Positions 6,962-16,129 of a stretch of DNA of 64,000 bases are shown here, one piece after another. The translations under genes were made by a program, and so were the position numbers. Position 1 is the first letter of the stretch. Each line of letters opens with the position of its first letter. A model generated the notes under the pieces. That model was not told the origin of the DNA. It worked only from the letters and a program-made list of their open reading frames with translations, and searched no databases. Source of the DNA: Sphingobium sp. SCG-1 (GTDB lineage: Bacteria > Pseudomonadota > Alphaproteobacteria > Sphingomonadales > Sphingomonadaceae); NCBI RefSeq assembly GCF_002953135.1, contig NZ_CP026372.1, positions 186,001-250,000 on the forward strand. Direction: 5' to 3'.

Positions 6962-9382
6962 TCAATCCACGCGCATCGCCTCACGGACCAGCCCCTCGGC
7001 CTCCAGCAGCAACGCATCCTCGGTCAGGCGCGTGCCGACCTGCTCGCGCCCCAGCATGATGAGCGTCGGCACCGCAAGCGGACTGACGCGATCCAGTGTC
7101 ACATGCAGCATCGTGCTCGCCGCCCGGTCGATCAGATCGCCCAGACGCCCCACATCAGTCATCCGCGCCCGCGCATCGGCCCAGGCCGCGTCCATCAGCA
7201 TATGGTCGGGTTCATATTTGCGCAGCACGTCGTAGATGAGGTCGGTCGAGAAGGTCACTTGCCGCCCCGTCTTGCGCTTGCCCGGATGCTGACGCTCGAT
7301 AAGGCCGCTGATGACCGCTACGTCGCGGAAGGCGCGTTTCAGCAGGCTCGATTGCTCGACCCAATCGACGAATTCCTCGGTCAATATGTCAGGCGTGAAC
7401 AGCGCCTTGGGGTCGGTGACAGGCTTCATGCTGTTGATCGCCAGCGCATAGTCGTTCGACACGAAGCCCAGCGGCATCAGCCCCTGCGCCTCCATGCGCT
7501 TGGTCAGCAACATGCCGAGCGACTGATGCGCGTTCCATCCGGCAAAACTATAGCAGATCAGATGCTCGCGGCCTTCGTGCGGGAAGGTCTCGACCAGCAA
7601 TTGTCCCGGCTGCGGCATGGTCGAGCGTGCCTGCTGCACCTCCAGCCATTCGCGCACATCGGCGGGGAAGCGGTGCCACTGATCGGGGCTGGCGAGGAAC
7701 TGCCGCACCCGGTCCGCCAGCCGCGTCGACATCGCCATGCGCGTGCCGCCCCAAGCAGGGATACGCGCAGGGCGGCTCGTCGCCCGCACGATCAGGTCGG
7801 TCGTGTCCATCTTCACGACTTCCAGCGCGGTCCCGGCGAAGAAGAAGCAATCGTTCGGCGACAGTTGCGCGGCAAAGCCTTCCTCGACCGTGCCCAGCGT
7901 TCGTCCATTGGCGAATCGCACGTTCAATACCGGCTGATCGACGATAATCCCGGCGTTTAGTCGATGCTGCGCAATGAACTGCGGATGCGTCACGCGCCAC
8001 ATCCCGTCCTTGTCGCGCACCAGCCGCTTGAAGCGGTCATAGGCCTTCAGCGCATAGCCGCCGCCCTCGATGAAGGAGAGCACGCGTGCGAACGCCTCGT
8101 CCGTGAGCGCGCTGTAGGGGAGTGCCGAGCGCACTTCCTCCAGCATCGCGCTTTCCTCGAACGGCGCGGCGCAAGCGACGCCCATGATGTGCTGCGCCAG
8201 CACATCGAGCGCGCCCGGGCGGAAATCATCCTCATCGCGCTCGCCCGCCTCGACTGCGTCCAGCGCCGCGCGCGCTTCGAGATATTCGAAGCGATTGCCG
8301 GGGATCAGGATCGCCTCGCTGGCGCAATCGAGCCGGTGATTCGCGCGCCCGATCCGCTGGAGCAGGCGCGAGCTGCCCTTGGGCGCCCCCATCTGGATCA
8401 CGCAATCCACGTCGCCCCAGTCAACGCCCAGGTCGAGCGAAGCCGTCGCGACCAGCGCGCGCAGCTTGCCCGCCGCCATCGCGCTTTCCACCTTCCGCCG
8501 CGCCTCGCGCGACAGGCTACCATGGTGGATGCCGATGGGCAGGTTCTGGTCATTGGCCGACCACAGTTCCTGGAAGATAAGCTCTGCGAGCCCGCGCGTA
8601 TTGCAGAATACCAGAGTCGTGCGACGCCGCCCAATCTCCGCCATCACTTGCGACGCGGCATATTTGCCGGAGTGGCCCGACCACGGCACCCGCCCTTCGG
8701 GAATCAATATCTCGATCACCGGGTCCGCGCCCTGCTCGCCGATCACCGTCTCCACGGTGTCGATGTCGCCATAGGGGGCGAGCCAGGCGCGATAGGCATC
8801 GACATCCGCCACCGTCGCCGACAGCGCGACGCGCCGGAGCTTCGGGTTTATCGCCTGCAACCGCGCCATGCACAGCGCCAGCAAGTCGCCGCGCTTCTGC
8901 GTGGCAAAAGCATGCACCTCGTCCACGATGATGGTCTTGAGGTTCGCGAACAGCAGTGAAGCGTCGGCATAGCTGAGCAACAGCGAGAGCGACTCGGGCG
9001 TGGTGAGCAGGATCTGCGGCGGGCGCACGCGCTGTCGGGCCTTGCGATCGCTCGGCGTGTCGCCCGTCCGCGTCTCCACGCGAATCGGCAGGTCCATCTC
9101 GTCGATCGGTGTCAGGAGATTGCGCTGCACGTCCACCGCCAGTGCCTTCAGCGGCGACACGTAAAGCGTGTGCAGGCCCTCATGGGGATTGTCGATCAAA
9201 TCGGCGAGGACGGGCAGGAAGCCAGCCAGCGTCTTGCCCGCGCCCGTTGGGGCCACCAGCAAGGCGTGGCGCCCGGCCTGTGCGGCACCGAGCATATCCG
9301 TCTGATGCCGCCGCGGCGCCCAGCCCCGGCTGGCGAACCAAGTGCTGAGGGTATCGGGAAGCGGCGCAATCACCTTGGCCAT
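6962..9382 (-). CDS. Lhr-like DEVH-box helicase of the ligase-associated DNA repair set
   Basis: The 806-residue protein is a superfamily 2 helicase. Motif I is APTGAGKTLAGFLP (residues 43-56), motif II is VDEVHA (DEVH box), motif III is LSATV and motif VI is QRIGRANHR. The C-terminal half has the winged-helix and Lhr-core segments seen in this family. In many proteobacteria it is encoded together with an ATP-dependent DNA ligase, a metallo-beta-lactamase exonuclease and the PdeM endonuclease, a set named ligase-associated DNA damage response. Here pdeM lies about 23 kb away at 32902 and the ligase and exonuclease are not in the window. Length is normal for the family. Confidence 0.92.
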   Translation of the reverse strand: MAKVIAPLPDTLSTWFASRGWAPRRHQTDMLGAAQAGRHALLVAPTGAGKTLAGFLPVLADLIDNPHEGLHTLYVSPLKALAVDVQRNLLTPIDEMDLPIRVETRTGDTPSDRKARQRVRPPQILLTTPESLSLLLSYADASLLFANLKTIIVDEVHAFATQKRGDLLALCMARLQAINPKLRRVALSATVADVDAYRAWLAPYGDIDTVETVIGEQGADPVIEILIPEGRVPWSGHSGKYAASQVMAEIGRRRTTLVFCNTRGLAELIFQELWSANDQNLPIGIHHGSLSREARRKVESAMAAGKLRALVATASLDLGVDWGDVDCVIQMGAPKGSSRLLQRIGRANHRLDCASEAILIPGNRFEYLEARAALDAVEAGERDEDDFRPGALDVLAQHIMGVACAAPFEESAMLEEVRSALPYSALTDEAFARVLSFIEGGGYALKAYDRFKRLVRDKDGMWRVTHPQFIAQHRLNAGIIVDQPVLNVRFANGRTLGTVEEGFAAQLSPNDCFFFAGTALEVVKMDTTDLIVRATSRPARIPAWGGTRMAMSTRLADRVRQFLASPDQWHRFPADVREWLEVQQARSTMPQPGQLLVETFPHEGREHLICYSFAGWNAHQSLGMLLTKRMEAQGLMPLGFVSNDYALAINSMKPVTDPKALFTPDILTEEFVDWVEQSSLLKRAFRDVAVISGLIERQHPGKRKTGRQVTFSTDLIYDVLRKYEPDHMLMDAAWADARARMTDVGRLGDLIDRAASTMLHVTLDRVSPLAVPTLIMLGREQVGTRLTEDALLLEAEGLVREAMRVD

Positions 9383-9439
9383 ATAGGATGCTCAGCCGTC
9401 CGGACCAAATTGCCGATGTGCGCGCCATCTCCAATACGC

Positions 9440-9468
9440 AAAAAAAAGGGCCGCCCCGAGGGGCGGCC
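9440..9468 (-). terminator. Rho-independent terminator reading leftwards
   Basis: GGCCGCCCC at 9449-9457 pairs with GGGGCGGCC at 9460-9468. On the minus strand the hairpin is followed by seven consecutive T residues (the A-run at 9441-9447). This is a textbook intrinsic terminator for transcripts coming from the pgmG direction, although it lies about 185 bases beyond the pgmG stop. Confidence 0.75.
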
Positions 9469-9652
9469 TTGAAAGTTTTAGGAGAGGATGCCTGAAAGGC
9501 CTGATCGTTGTGCATCGCAGCACGGAATACCGCAACTGCGAAAAACGAAACACCGGTTGCAAAAACTGCAACTAATTATTTTTGGAAGCGTTCCGTAGCG
9601 TAACATGCATTAGAAAAGTTCCAGGAACCTTCAAAGAATCGCTTCCGCCTTA

Positions 9653-11035
9653 TCAATGACCCGCTTGCTCGCCCCGCTCTAGCCCTGAAGCCGCGAGCTG
9701 CGAGTCGATCTGCGCCAGTAGCTTGTCGAGTCCCGCCTGATCCTTTGCCTCTGCCCGTGCGACCAGAACGTCTTGCGTGTTCGACGCACGGAGCAGCCAC
9801 CAGCCGTCCGGCGTGTTCACGCGCGCGCCATCGGTGTCATTCACCGTCGCACCCGATTCCTTGAGCCGCGCCAGCACTTCGTCAATCACCGCGAACTTGC
9901 GGCTCTCATCGACCTGGAAGCGCATTTCGGGTGTGTTGACCATCGCGGGCATCTCGCTGCGCAATTCCGTGACGCTCTTACCCAGCGACGTTGCAGCCCG
10001 GATCAGGCGAATTGCAGCATATAGCGCGTCGTCGAAGCCATAATATTCATGCTTGAAGAACACATGGCCGCTCATCTCGCCCGCCAGCGGGCTACCCGTT
10101 TCCTTCATCTTCGACTTGATGAGGCTGTGCCCGGTCTTCCACATTAGTGGCTTACCGCCCAGTTCGGCGATGCGATCATAAAGCCCCTGGCTTGCCTTGA
10201 CGTCGGCGATGATCGTCGCGCCGGGCAGTTCCATCAATACAGGCTCGGCATAGATGGAGAGCAACTGATCGCCCCAGATCACCCGGCCTTCGCCATCGAT
10301 CGCGCCGATCCGGTCGCCATCGCCATCGAACGCCACGCCAAAGTCGAGCTTCTTCTCGGCCACCAGCGCCTTCAAGTCGACCAGGTTCTTCTCTTCGGTC
10401 GGATCGGGGTGATGATTCGGGAAGTTGCCGTCCACGTCCGTGAACAGCGTGTAGTGCTCGCCCGGAATAAGCTTGATGAGCTTCTCCACGATCGGCCCCG
10501 CGACGCCATTGCCCGCATCCCAGCCAATCCGGTAGGCCGCGCCGTCAAAATTCTCGACCAGCCTCGCGACATATTGGTCCATGATGTCCACGCTCTCGGA
10601 CCCGGCGCTGCCATCGTCCCAGTCGCCACTCGACGCCATCGTGCCCAGCGTCTGGATGTCCGCGCCGAAAAACGGGCGATGCTGGAACACCATCTTGAAG
10701 CCATTATAGTTCGCCGGATTATGGCTCCCGGTAATCTCGATACCGCCGTCCACGTCCAGCACGGCCTCGGCATAATAGAGCATCGGCGTCGGCCCTTCGC
10801 CGATCCGCACCGCGTGGATACCGCTCTCGTTGAGGCCTTTGACCAACGCCGCTTCCAGTATGGGTGAGCTGACGCGCCCGTCATAGCCCACGGCCACCTT
10901 CTTGCCGCCTGCGCGGCCGATCAGCGTGCCAAATCCGCGCCCGATCGCATAGGCGTCATCTTCGCCAAGCGTCTCGCCGATAATGCCACGGATGTCATAT
11001 TCACGCAGAGAGGTGGAGTGGAAACTGTGCGTCAT
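9653..11035 (-). CDS. pgmG: Phosphomannomutase/phosphoglucomutase
   Basis: This 460-residue enzyme interconverts hexose 1- and 6-phosphates. It has the active-site phosphoserine loop ITGSHNPANYNGFK (residues ~100-113), the magnesium loop FDGDGDRIGAID, the sugar-binding loop GEMSGHVFF and the C-terminal phosphate-binding RASNTQ. Length and motifs match the bifunctional PMM/PGM of pseudomonads and the PgmG enzyme of gellan-producing Sphingomonas. It could supply mannose 1-phosphate for the GDP-mannose used by gmd at 44905, and glucose 1-phosphate for other nucleotide sugars; that link is inference. It stands alone with its own likely promoter and terminator. Confidence 0.93.
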   Translation of the reverse strand: MTHSFHSTSLREYDIRGIIGETLGEDDAYAIGRGFGTLIGRAGGKKVAVGYDGRVSSPILEAALVKGLNESGIHAVRIGEGPTPMLYYAEAVLDVDGGIEITGSHNPANYNGFKMVFQHRPFFGADIQTLGTMASSGDWDDGSAGSESVDIMDQYVARLVENFDGAAYRIGWDAGNGVAGPIVEKLIKLIPGEHYTLFTDVDGNFPNHHPDPTEEKNLVDLKALVAEKKLDFGVAFDGDGDRIGAIDGEGRVIWGDQLLSIYAEPVLMELPGATIIADVKASQGLYDRIAELGGKPLMWKTGHSLIKSKMKETGSPLAGEMSGHVFFKHEYYGFDDALYAAIRLIRAATSLGKSVTELRSEMPAMVNTPEMRFQVDESRKFAVIDEVLARLKESGATVNDTDGARVNTPDGWWLLRASNTQDVLVARAEAKDQAGLDKLLAQIDSQLAASGLERGEQAGH

Positions 11036-11063
11036 GCGTCGTTCTGCCTTTCTGTTTGGCCTT

Positions 11064-11510
11064 CTAATGGCCCGATTCTCTGCTCTTGTGCATGTGCGTT
11101 ATCGCATAATGCTGCAATAGCACATCGCGCGCTGCGTTGATTTTGGCCGCTAAAGCCTGCGTGCCACCCTTGTCGGGATGAACCGTTGCGATCAGCCGAC
11201 GATGCGCCGCGCGAATCGCCTCTTCATCCGCATGCTCGTCCAGCCCGAGCAACGCGCGCGCGTCCGCAACGTCATAATACTCCGTGGGGCGGGCGGGGGT
11301 CTTCGCAGGCTTCTGGGTCCGGAACGCGGCATAGGCAATCGAAGCAAACACCGGCAGCGCCCCGATCAGAGGCTTGCCCTTGGCCGCCATTACCGCGCCC
11401 AGGATCGCAAGGCCCAACATGAGCCCGTCCTTCGCGTTCATCCGCTGCAGGCGCCCGGTCCAGAGCATCCATCCCGCCAGCGCGATCAAGAGGAGCGCCA
11501 AGGGACCCAT
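11064..11510 (-). CDS. Membrane-anchored DnaJ-domain protein
   Basis: The 148-residue protein has two N-terminal hydrophobic segments (PLALLLIALAGWMLW and LMLGLAILGAVMA), a linker, and a C-terminal J domain from about residue 82. The J domain includes ARALLGL, the HPD motif in TVHPDKGGTQ, and a final helix INAARDVLLQHY. J domains stimulate the ATPase of Hsp70 (DnaK); membrane-bound versions recruit DnaK to the membrane or import-like machinery. Its ATG shares one base with the stop of mipZ, which suggests cotranslation. The partner protein is unknown. Confidence 0.85.
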   Translation of the reverse strand: MGPLALLLIALAGWMLWTGRLQRMNAKDGLMLGLAILGAVMAAKGKPLIGALPVFASIAYAAFRTQKPAKTPARPTEYYDVADARALLGLDEHADEEAIRAAHRRLIATVHPDKGGTQALAAKINAARDVLLQHYAITHMHKSRESGH

Positions 11511-12349
11511 CAGGCCGTGCCGATTGCTTCCGCGTCCGGCTCAACGATCATTTCGGGCGTTACCATTTCACGCTCCTGCACGACGGAGGGCAGTGCCAGT
11601 CCGGCCACCATCTCGCGAAGCTCCTGCCGCGCCGCAATGTGGCTGACCCCTAATTCGCCTAGATGTCCCTTATCGAGCAGGGTCAGTCCCGAGGGGAACA
11701 GTTCGCGATAGATGACGCGCTCCGAAAGCCCCGGAATCACACGGAAGCCGACGCGCCGCGACAATTCGGTCAGCGCGTCGCCCACGCGCTTCTTGTTGCG
11801 CGCGTCATGATGCTGGACACGGTTGCGCAGTACCACCCAGTCGATCGACACGCCATCAGCCTTGGCGCGGCTCTTGCGCGCTTCGAAGATCAATTCGGAG
11901 TAGAAAGACAGGCGTTTTACCTTGAACGTCTCGGCATCGACCTGCCCGATCAGGTCGAAATCGACGAAGCTGTCGTTCATCGGCGTCACAAGCGTGTGCG
12001 CCCGCGCCGCCATATGGCGCGCGAACTCGTCATCGCGGCCCGGCGTGTCGACGATGAGGAAGTCCTTGCCCTGTGCGACGGCCGCTGCCTCGTCCTCCAG
12101 AGCGTCAAGCGTATTGCCCTTGAACACCGCGAATTCAGGCGTGGGCAAAGTGATGCTGCGCCGCTTCACCGTGTCGCCGCGATTCTCCATATAGCGCGTC
12201 ACGGTACGCTGCCGGGGATCGAGGTCGATCATGCCGACGCGATGCCCTTGGCTGGCCAGTGCCACCGCAACGTGCACTGCTGTCGTCGATTTGCCCGTGC
12301 CGCCCTTTTCATTGGCAAAGACGATGGTGTGCGCCGTGTGGCTCGTCAT
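11510..12349 (-). CDS. mipZ: MipZ division-plane positioning ATPase
   Basis: The 279-residue protein belongs to the ParA/MinD superfamily. It has the deviant Walker A FANEKGGTGKSTTAVH near the N-terminus, switch I-like DLDPRQRTVTRY, and Walker B DFLIVDTPG. The order FANEKGGTGKS plus the long C-terminal segment ERVIYRELFPSGLTLLD is characteristic of MipZ. In Caulobacter it forms a bipolar gradient with ParB and blocks FtsZ assembly away from midcell. I chose the ATG at 12347-12349 because it fits the family's short N-terminus and has an AGG at the right distance; the frame stays open to a GTG at 12418. The gene is divergent from panC. Confidence 0.9.
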   Translation of the reverse strand: MTSHTAHTIVFANEKGGTGKSTTAVHVAVALASQGHRVGMIDLDPRQRTVTRYMENRGDTVKRRSITLPTPEFAVFKGNTLDALEDEAAAVAQGKDFLIVDTPGRDDEFARHMAARAHTLVTPMNDSFVDFDLIGQVDAETFKVKRLSFYSELIFEARKSRAKADGVSIDWVVLRNRVQHHDARNKKRVGDALTELSRRVGFRVIPGLSERVIYRELFPSGLTLLDKGHLGELGVSHIAARQELREMVAGLALPSVVQEREMVTPEMIVEPDAEAIGTA

Positions 12350-12466
12350 CTTACCTGCGGTTCCCTTGTCCAAAGTTGTGTTTGTGGTCGTTTGTTTATT
12401 GACCCGCCGGGCCATCACGCCTTAGCGAAAACTGATTGTTCAGCCCTTATCGGAGCCTCCCGCCGC

Positions 12467-13312
12467 GTGCAAACTCTCCGTGATCTTCCTTCGCTTCGTT
12501 CTGCCATCGCGGCGTTGCGCCATGACGGCAAGCCCGTCGCTTTGGTGCCCACCATGGGGGCGCTACATGACGGGCATATGGCGCTGGTCGAGGAAGCGAA
12601 GCGCCACGCGGGGCATGTCGTGGCCTCGATCTTCGTCAATCCCAAACAATTCGGTCCGAACGAGGATCTTGACCTCTATCCGCGCCGCGAAGCCAGCGAC
12701 AGCCGGATGCTCGCCGATGCAGGCGTCGCGATATTGTGGGCGCCCACCGTGGACGTGATGTACCCGGCTGGCTTCGCGACCAACGTGTCGGTCTCCGGCG
12801 TCAGCGACGGCCTGGATGGCGCAGCGCGACCGGGACATTTCGATGGCGTCGCAACGGTCGTGTCGAAGCTGTTCAATCAGGTCCGTCCCGATATCGCCGT
12901 CTTCGGGGAAAAGGACTATCAGCAACTTGCGGTTATCCGCCGCATGGCCGCCGATCTCGACATGGACATCGCGATCGTCGGCCTGCCCACGCAGCGGGCC
13001 GAGGATGGCCTCGCCCTCTCCAGCCGCAATGCCTATCTGACACCGCAGGAGCGCAAGGACGCGCTCGCCCTGCCCCGCGCTCTGGGTGAGGCGGCGCGGC
13101 AGTTGCACAAGGGCGTTGCGGTGGGCGAGGCGCTGGAGGCTGCGAGTGCTATGATATTGGCGCACGGTTTCTCCTCAGTTGATTATGTCCGCCTGTGCGA
13201 TGCGGGGACGTTGGCGGAAATGGCGACGCTCGACCGCCCCGCCCGTCTCCTGGCCGCCGCGAGGATCGGCACCACGCGCCTGATCGACAATATCGCCGTA
13301 CAGCCGAAATAG
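12467..13312 (+). CDS. panC: Pantoate--beta-alanine ligase
   Basis: The 281-residue enzyme condenses pantoate and beta-alanine with ATP to give pantothenate, the coenzyme A precursor. Visible motifs are VPTMGALHDGHMALVEEA (residues 29-46, with the HxGH nucleotidyl-transfer signature), SIFVNPKQFGPNEDL, PGHFDGVATVV, FGEKDYQQL and LSSRNAYLTP. A GTG at 12467 is the best start: it precedes the conserved region by the usual distance and has GGAG 11 bases upstream. The open frame continues further upstream only as antisense to mipZ. Length is typical. Confidence 0.93.
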   Translation: MQTLRDLPSLRSAIAALRHDGKPVALVPTMGALHDGHMALVEEAKRHAGHVVASIFVNPKQFGPNEDLDLYPRREASDSRMLADAGVAILWAPTVDVMYPAGFATNVSVSGVSDGLDGAARPGHFDGVATVVSKLFNQVRPDIAVFGEKDYQQLAVIRRMAADLDMDIAIVGLPTQRAEDGLALSSRNAYLTPQERKDALALPRALGEAARQLHKGVAVGEALEAASAMILAHGFSSVDYVRLCDAGTLAEMATLDRPARLLAAARIGTTRLIDNIAVQPK

Positions 13313-13333
13313 GGCTGTCTTAGCGCACGGGAG

Positions 13334-13342
13334 TTATCCACA
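13334..13342. promoter_or_regulatory. Consensus DnaA box, with a CtrA-like half-site nearby
   Basis: TTATCCACA at 13334-13342 matches the strong DnaA box exactly. A TTAACC half-site of the CtrA type lies at about 13405 (GTTAACCATT), between this box and the Sel1-repeat gene at 13487. Both proteins are cell-cycle regulators in alphaproteobacteria. A single 9-mer can occur by chance, so a regulatory role is only suggested. Confidence 0.3.
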
Positions 13343-13486
13343 GACGCATTAACCTTGCTTCCCCGTGGAATCGTTCGGCAATCCGACGAAGGTCTAACGC
13401 GCCGTTAACCATTTATTATTGCCCATCCGCCAAATTGTGCCTCGGGGAAGTTCACTGGGGGACCAACACAGCAGGGGTTTTAGATC

Positions 13487-13783
13487 ATGGGTAACAGTAT
13501 CAAGAGTGCGCAGTTTCTGATGGACAGTCGTTTGGCCGACGCCGCACGCGGCAATAGCCAGGCGCTTTTCGACCTCGGTATCGCTTACAGCAGCGGTAGC
13601 GGCGACATCGATATCGATTATATTGAAGCCCATAAATGGTTTAACCTCGCCGCGCTGGCGGGAGTCGAACAGGCCCAGTTCATGCGCGCCGAAGTCGCTG
13701 ATGAAATGACCGCCCGCGAAATCGTCGAAGCCCAGCGTCAGGCCCGCGCCTGGATCAACGCCACGACTCGCGCGGCCGCCTGA
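13487..13783 (+). CDS. Small Sel1-repeat protein
   Basis: The 98-residue protein contains one clear Sel1-like repeat at about residues 22-60: a stretch starting AARGNSQALFDLGIAYSSG is followed by IDYIEAHKWFNLAALAGVEQA, the typical helix pair with YxxAxKWFxxAA spacing. Sel1 repeats are TPR-like and mediate protein contacts. There is no signal peptide, so it should be cytoplasmic. The upstream region carries a DnaA box and a CtrA-like half-site. It ends four bases before the end of the convergent acetyltransferase gene. The partner is unknown. Confidence 0.75.
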   Translation: MGNSIKSAQFLMDSRLADAARGNSQALFDLGIAYSSGSGDIDIDYIEAHKWFNLAALAGVEQAQFMRAEVADEMTAREIVEAQRQARAWINATTRAAA

Positions 13784-13786
13784 CGA

Positions 13787-14935
13787 TCACGCTTTCCTGA
13801 AGGGCGTCCGCTCTTCCAGAAATTTGCGATCCTGCGCCACTGCGGCGCGCTCTTGCCGCAGGAACCCGGCTACAGCCCGGCGGAAACCCTCGTCGGCGAT
13901 GTAGTGCGCGGACCATGTCGGCTGCGGCTCATAGCCACGGGCAAGTTTGTGCCCACCTTGCGCGCCAGCTTCGACTCGGTCGAGTCGCAAGGCGATGGCG
14001 ACGTCGATCGCCTGATAATAGCAAAGCTCGAAGTGCAGGAACGGCACGTCCTCGCTGCATCCCCAATAGCGCCCGAACAACGCATCGCCACCGATCAGGT
14101 TCAACGCTCCGGCAATCGCCCTGCCGCCCCGATAGGCGAGGATGAGCAGCACCCTCTCCCCCATCCGCTCGCTCAACATCGAGAATGCCGCGCGAGTCAG
14201 ATAGGGACTCCCCCACTTCCGCGCGCCGGTATCCTGATAGAAGCGCCAGAAGATGTCCCAATGCTCTTCGGTGATGTCCTTGCCAGTGAGATGGCGAATC
14301 TCCAGCCCCTCGACAGCCTTGGCGCGCTCCTTGCGGATGTTCTTCCGTTTCGAACTCGACAACTCATTCAGGAAATCATCGAAGCTGCCATAGCCGGGGT
14401 TGGTGAAATGGAACTGGCTGTCTTCGCGAATCAGCCATCCCGCCGCCTCGAACAGCGGCACCTGGCTTTCCTCCACAAAGGTCGCATGGGCGGAAGAAAG
14501 CTGATTATTCTCCACCAGCATCTCGATCCCGCCGATTAAAGCAGGCGCCAGCGCAGGATCGCGCAGCAGCAGGCGCGGGCCGGGCACGGGAGAGAAGGGC
14601 GAAGCGATCTGGATCTTTGGGTAATATTGCCCGCCCGCCCGCGTCCAGGCGTCCGCCCACTGATGGTCGAACACATATTCGCCCTGGCTATGCGTCTTGG
14701 CATAGCAAGGCGCGGCAGCGGCAAGCGTTCCGTCGGCGGCATCGATCAACATCGGTAACGCCTGCCATCCCGTATCGGGGCCAACGCTTCCCGACTCCTC
14801 CATAATGCTGAGGAATGCGTGGGACACGAAGGGGTTGGAATCGCCGGCGCAAGCATCCCATTGACGGGAGTCCACAGCGCTGACCCCGCCCGGTTCGACG
14901 CGGACTGTAACGGGTTCTTCCGAGAAATCGTTCAT
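13787..14935 (-). CDS. GNAT/FemAB-like acyltransferase (DUF482, COG3146)
   Basis: The 382-residue protein fits COG3146, a predicted N-acyltransferase family often annotated as GNAT or peptidogalycan biosynthesis protein. Diagnostic parts are NPFVSHAFLSIMEESGSVG near residue 35, YVFDHQWADAWTRAGGQYYPK, the basic helix SSSKRKNIRKERAKAV, the helix DTGARKWGSPYLTRAAF and the C-terminal core GGHKLARGYEPQPTWSAHY. The family is widespread in alphaproteobacteria, but its substrate is not established. It may be cotranscribed with the RidA gene downstream on the same map side only if transcription starts upstream at 15448. Confidence 0.82.
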   Translation of the reverse strand: MNDFSEEPVTVRVEPGGVSAVDSRQWDACAGDSNPFVSHAFLSIMEESGSVGPDTGWQALPMLIDAADGTLAAAAPCYAKTHSQGEYVFDHQWADAWTRAGGQYYPKIQIASPFSPVPGPRLLLRDPALAPALIGGIEMLVENNQLSSAHATFVEESQVPLFEAAGWLIREDSQFHFTNPGYGSFDDFLNELSSSKRKNIRKERAKAVEGLEIRHLTGKDITEEHWDIFWRFYQDTGARKWGSPYLTRAAFSMLSERMGERVLLILAYRGGRAIAGALNLIGGDALFGRYWGCSEDVPFLHFELCYYQAIDVAIALRLDRVEAGAQGGHKLARGYEPQPTWSAHYIADEGFRRAVAGFLRQERAAVAQDRKFLEERTPFRKA

Positions 14936-14986
14936 GGCTACCGGTTTCCCGGCGGGGAACCGTGCATGGCGATCACGTCGGCCGGC

Positions 14987-15448
14987 TCAGTCCCGCCGCA
15001 CCGCGACGATGGCATCGACCTCCACGGCCGCGCCGCGTGGCAGGACGGGGACGCCCACGGCACTGCGTGCATGACGCCCCTTATCACCGAAGATCGCGAC
15101 CATCAGATCGGATGCACCGTTGGCCACCACCGGCTGATCGGTGAATTCATCCGTGCTGACGACAAAAGCGCCAAGCTTCACGATTCGCTCGACCCGGTCC
15201 AGCGATCCCAGCGCCGCCTTCATCTGCGCGACCAGCATCAGCGCACATTTTTCCGCTGCCTTCTGGCCGAATGCGATGTCGCGATCCGCACCGAGCTTGC
15301 CGGTCAGGATCACATCGCCATCGAACGGCAGTTGCCCTGAAATGTGCAGCAGACCGTTGACCTCCACCGCCGCCACATAGGAAGCGATGGGGGCGGCAGG
15401 TTGCGGAAGAGTGAGGCCGAGTTCGGCGATGCGGTTGTCTATGCTCAT
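14987..15448 (-). CDS. RidA-family reactive-intermediate deaminase
   Basis: The 153-residue protein belongs to the YjgF/YER057c/UK114 family. It begins IAELGLTLPQPAAPIASYVAA, contains the VNGLLHISGQLPFDG strand-turn and ends with VPVLPRGAAVEVDAIVAV, the conserved PxGxxVExxxIA region. RidA proteins hydrolyse enamine/imine intermediates produced by PLP enzymes. This longer type is the one commonly seen in proteobacteria with the YjgF-like 'At3g44390' subgroup, whose activity is less certain. The gene is 51 bases upstream of the acyltransferase gene on the same strand. Confidence 0.85.
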   Translation of the reverse strand: MSIDNRIAELGLTLPQPAAPIASYVAAVEVNGLLHISGQLPFDGDVILTGKLGADRDIAFGQKAAEKCALMLVAQMKAALGSLDRVERIVKLGAFVVSTDEFTDQPVVANGASDLMVAIFGDKGRHARSAVGVPVLPRGAAVEVDAIVAVRRD

Positions 15449-15493
15449 CGCGCCTATCTGGTCCCGGCGCGCAACAGGGTCAAGGGCGAAGGA

Positions 15494-16129
15494 TCAAGCG
15501 GCAGCCGGTGCAGGCTTACCTTCGGTAAAGCGCTCGCGAATCCACTCTTCGGCTTCGGCCCAGTTGTCGATTCGGGCGTGGGCATTGGGATCGGGAGGCA
15601 CTTGCCCCGCAATTGCCGGCTCGCCGATCATGTGCAGCCGCCACACCTGGGGCGCGGCGCGCGCAACCGACGCATGATGCACGCCCAGGTCGTCAATGAA
15701 CACCGTGACGCTTGGTTGCAGCCGCTCGACGATCTTCGCCAGCGGCGGTCCCTTGCCGCCCTGGTTCCAGTGCACGCGATGGTCTATGCCTAGCAGGCGC
15801 AACTGCTCGATACGCCCGGCATGGGCGCGCTCCCCGATGTTCGTTAATACTTCGATATCGGCCACTTGCGACAGCCGCGCCAGTGCCTGCACTGCGCCGG
15901 TGATCGGCTGCTGCCGATGCATCTCCGTATCGAAAAACGCGCTGAGCAGCGTCCATACCAATTCGCGCTCCAGTATGTCGCCGCTATCCTTGTGCCGCAG
16001 AGCGTCGGTAAATTCCTGCCCCCGCATATCGAAATGCACCCCATGCGCTTCGTCGAGCCAATGGCGAAATGGCACCACCATGTGCAGGAGGACTTCGTCG
16101 CAATCGGTGACGATCAGCGGGCGGCTCAT
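15494..16129 (-). CDS. HAD-superfamily hydrolase
   Basis: The 211-residue protein has the HAD nucleophile motif VTDCDEVLLHMV at residues 7-18, a cap-like helical part, LTNIGER as motif II, the lysine in NQGGKGPPL as motif III and VFIDDLGVHHASV as motif IV. The substrate is not evident. The ATG at 16127-16129 overlaps the stop of the upstream DUF3572 gene by four bases, which supports this start over one 21 codons upstream. The C-terminus ends in a short Pro/Ala tail. Confidence 0.82.
   Translation of the reverse strand: MSRPLIVTDCDEVLLHMVVPFRHWLDEAHGVHFDMRGQEFTDALRHKDSGDILERELVWTLLSAFFDTEMHRQQPITGAVQALARLSQVADIEVLTNIGERAHAGRIEQLRLLGIDHRVHWNQGGKGPPLAKIVERLQPSVTVFIDDLGVHHASVARAAPQVWRLHMIGEPAIAGQVPPDPNAHARIDNWAEAEEWIRERFTEGKPAPAAA

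Noticed and set aside
7103..8959. Two long plus-strand open frames opposite the helicase gene
   Set aside because: Arg/His/Gln-rich antisense translations of a conserved helicase; no motifs of their own.
11663..12466. In-frame extension upstream of panC of about 268 codons
   Set aside because: It is antisense to mipZ, and PanC homology begins at the GTG at 12467.
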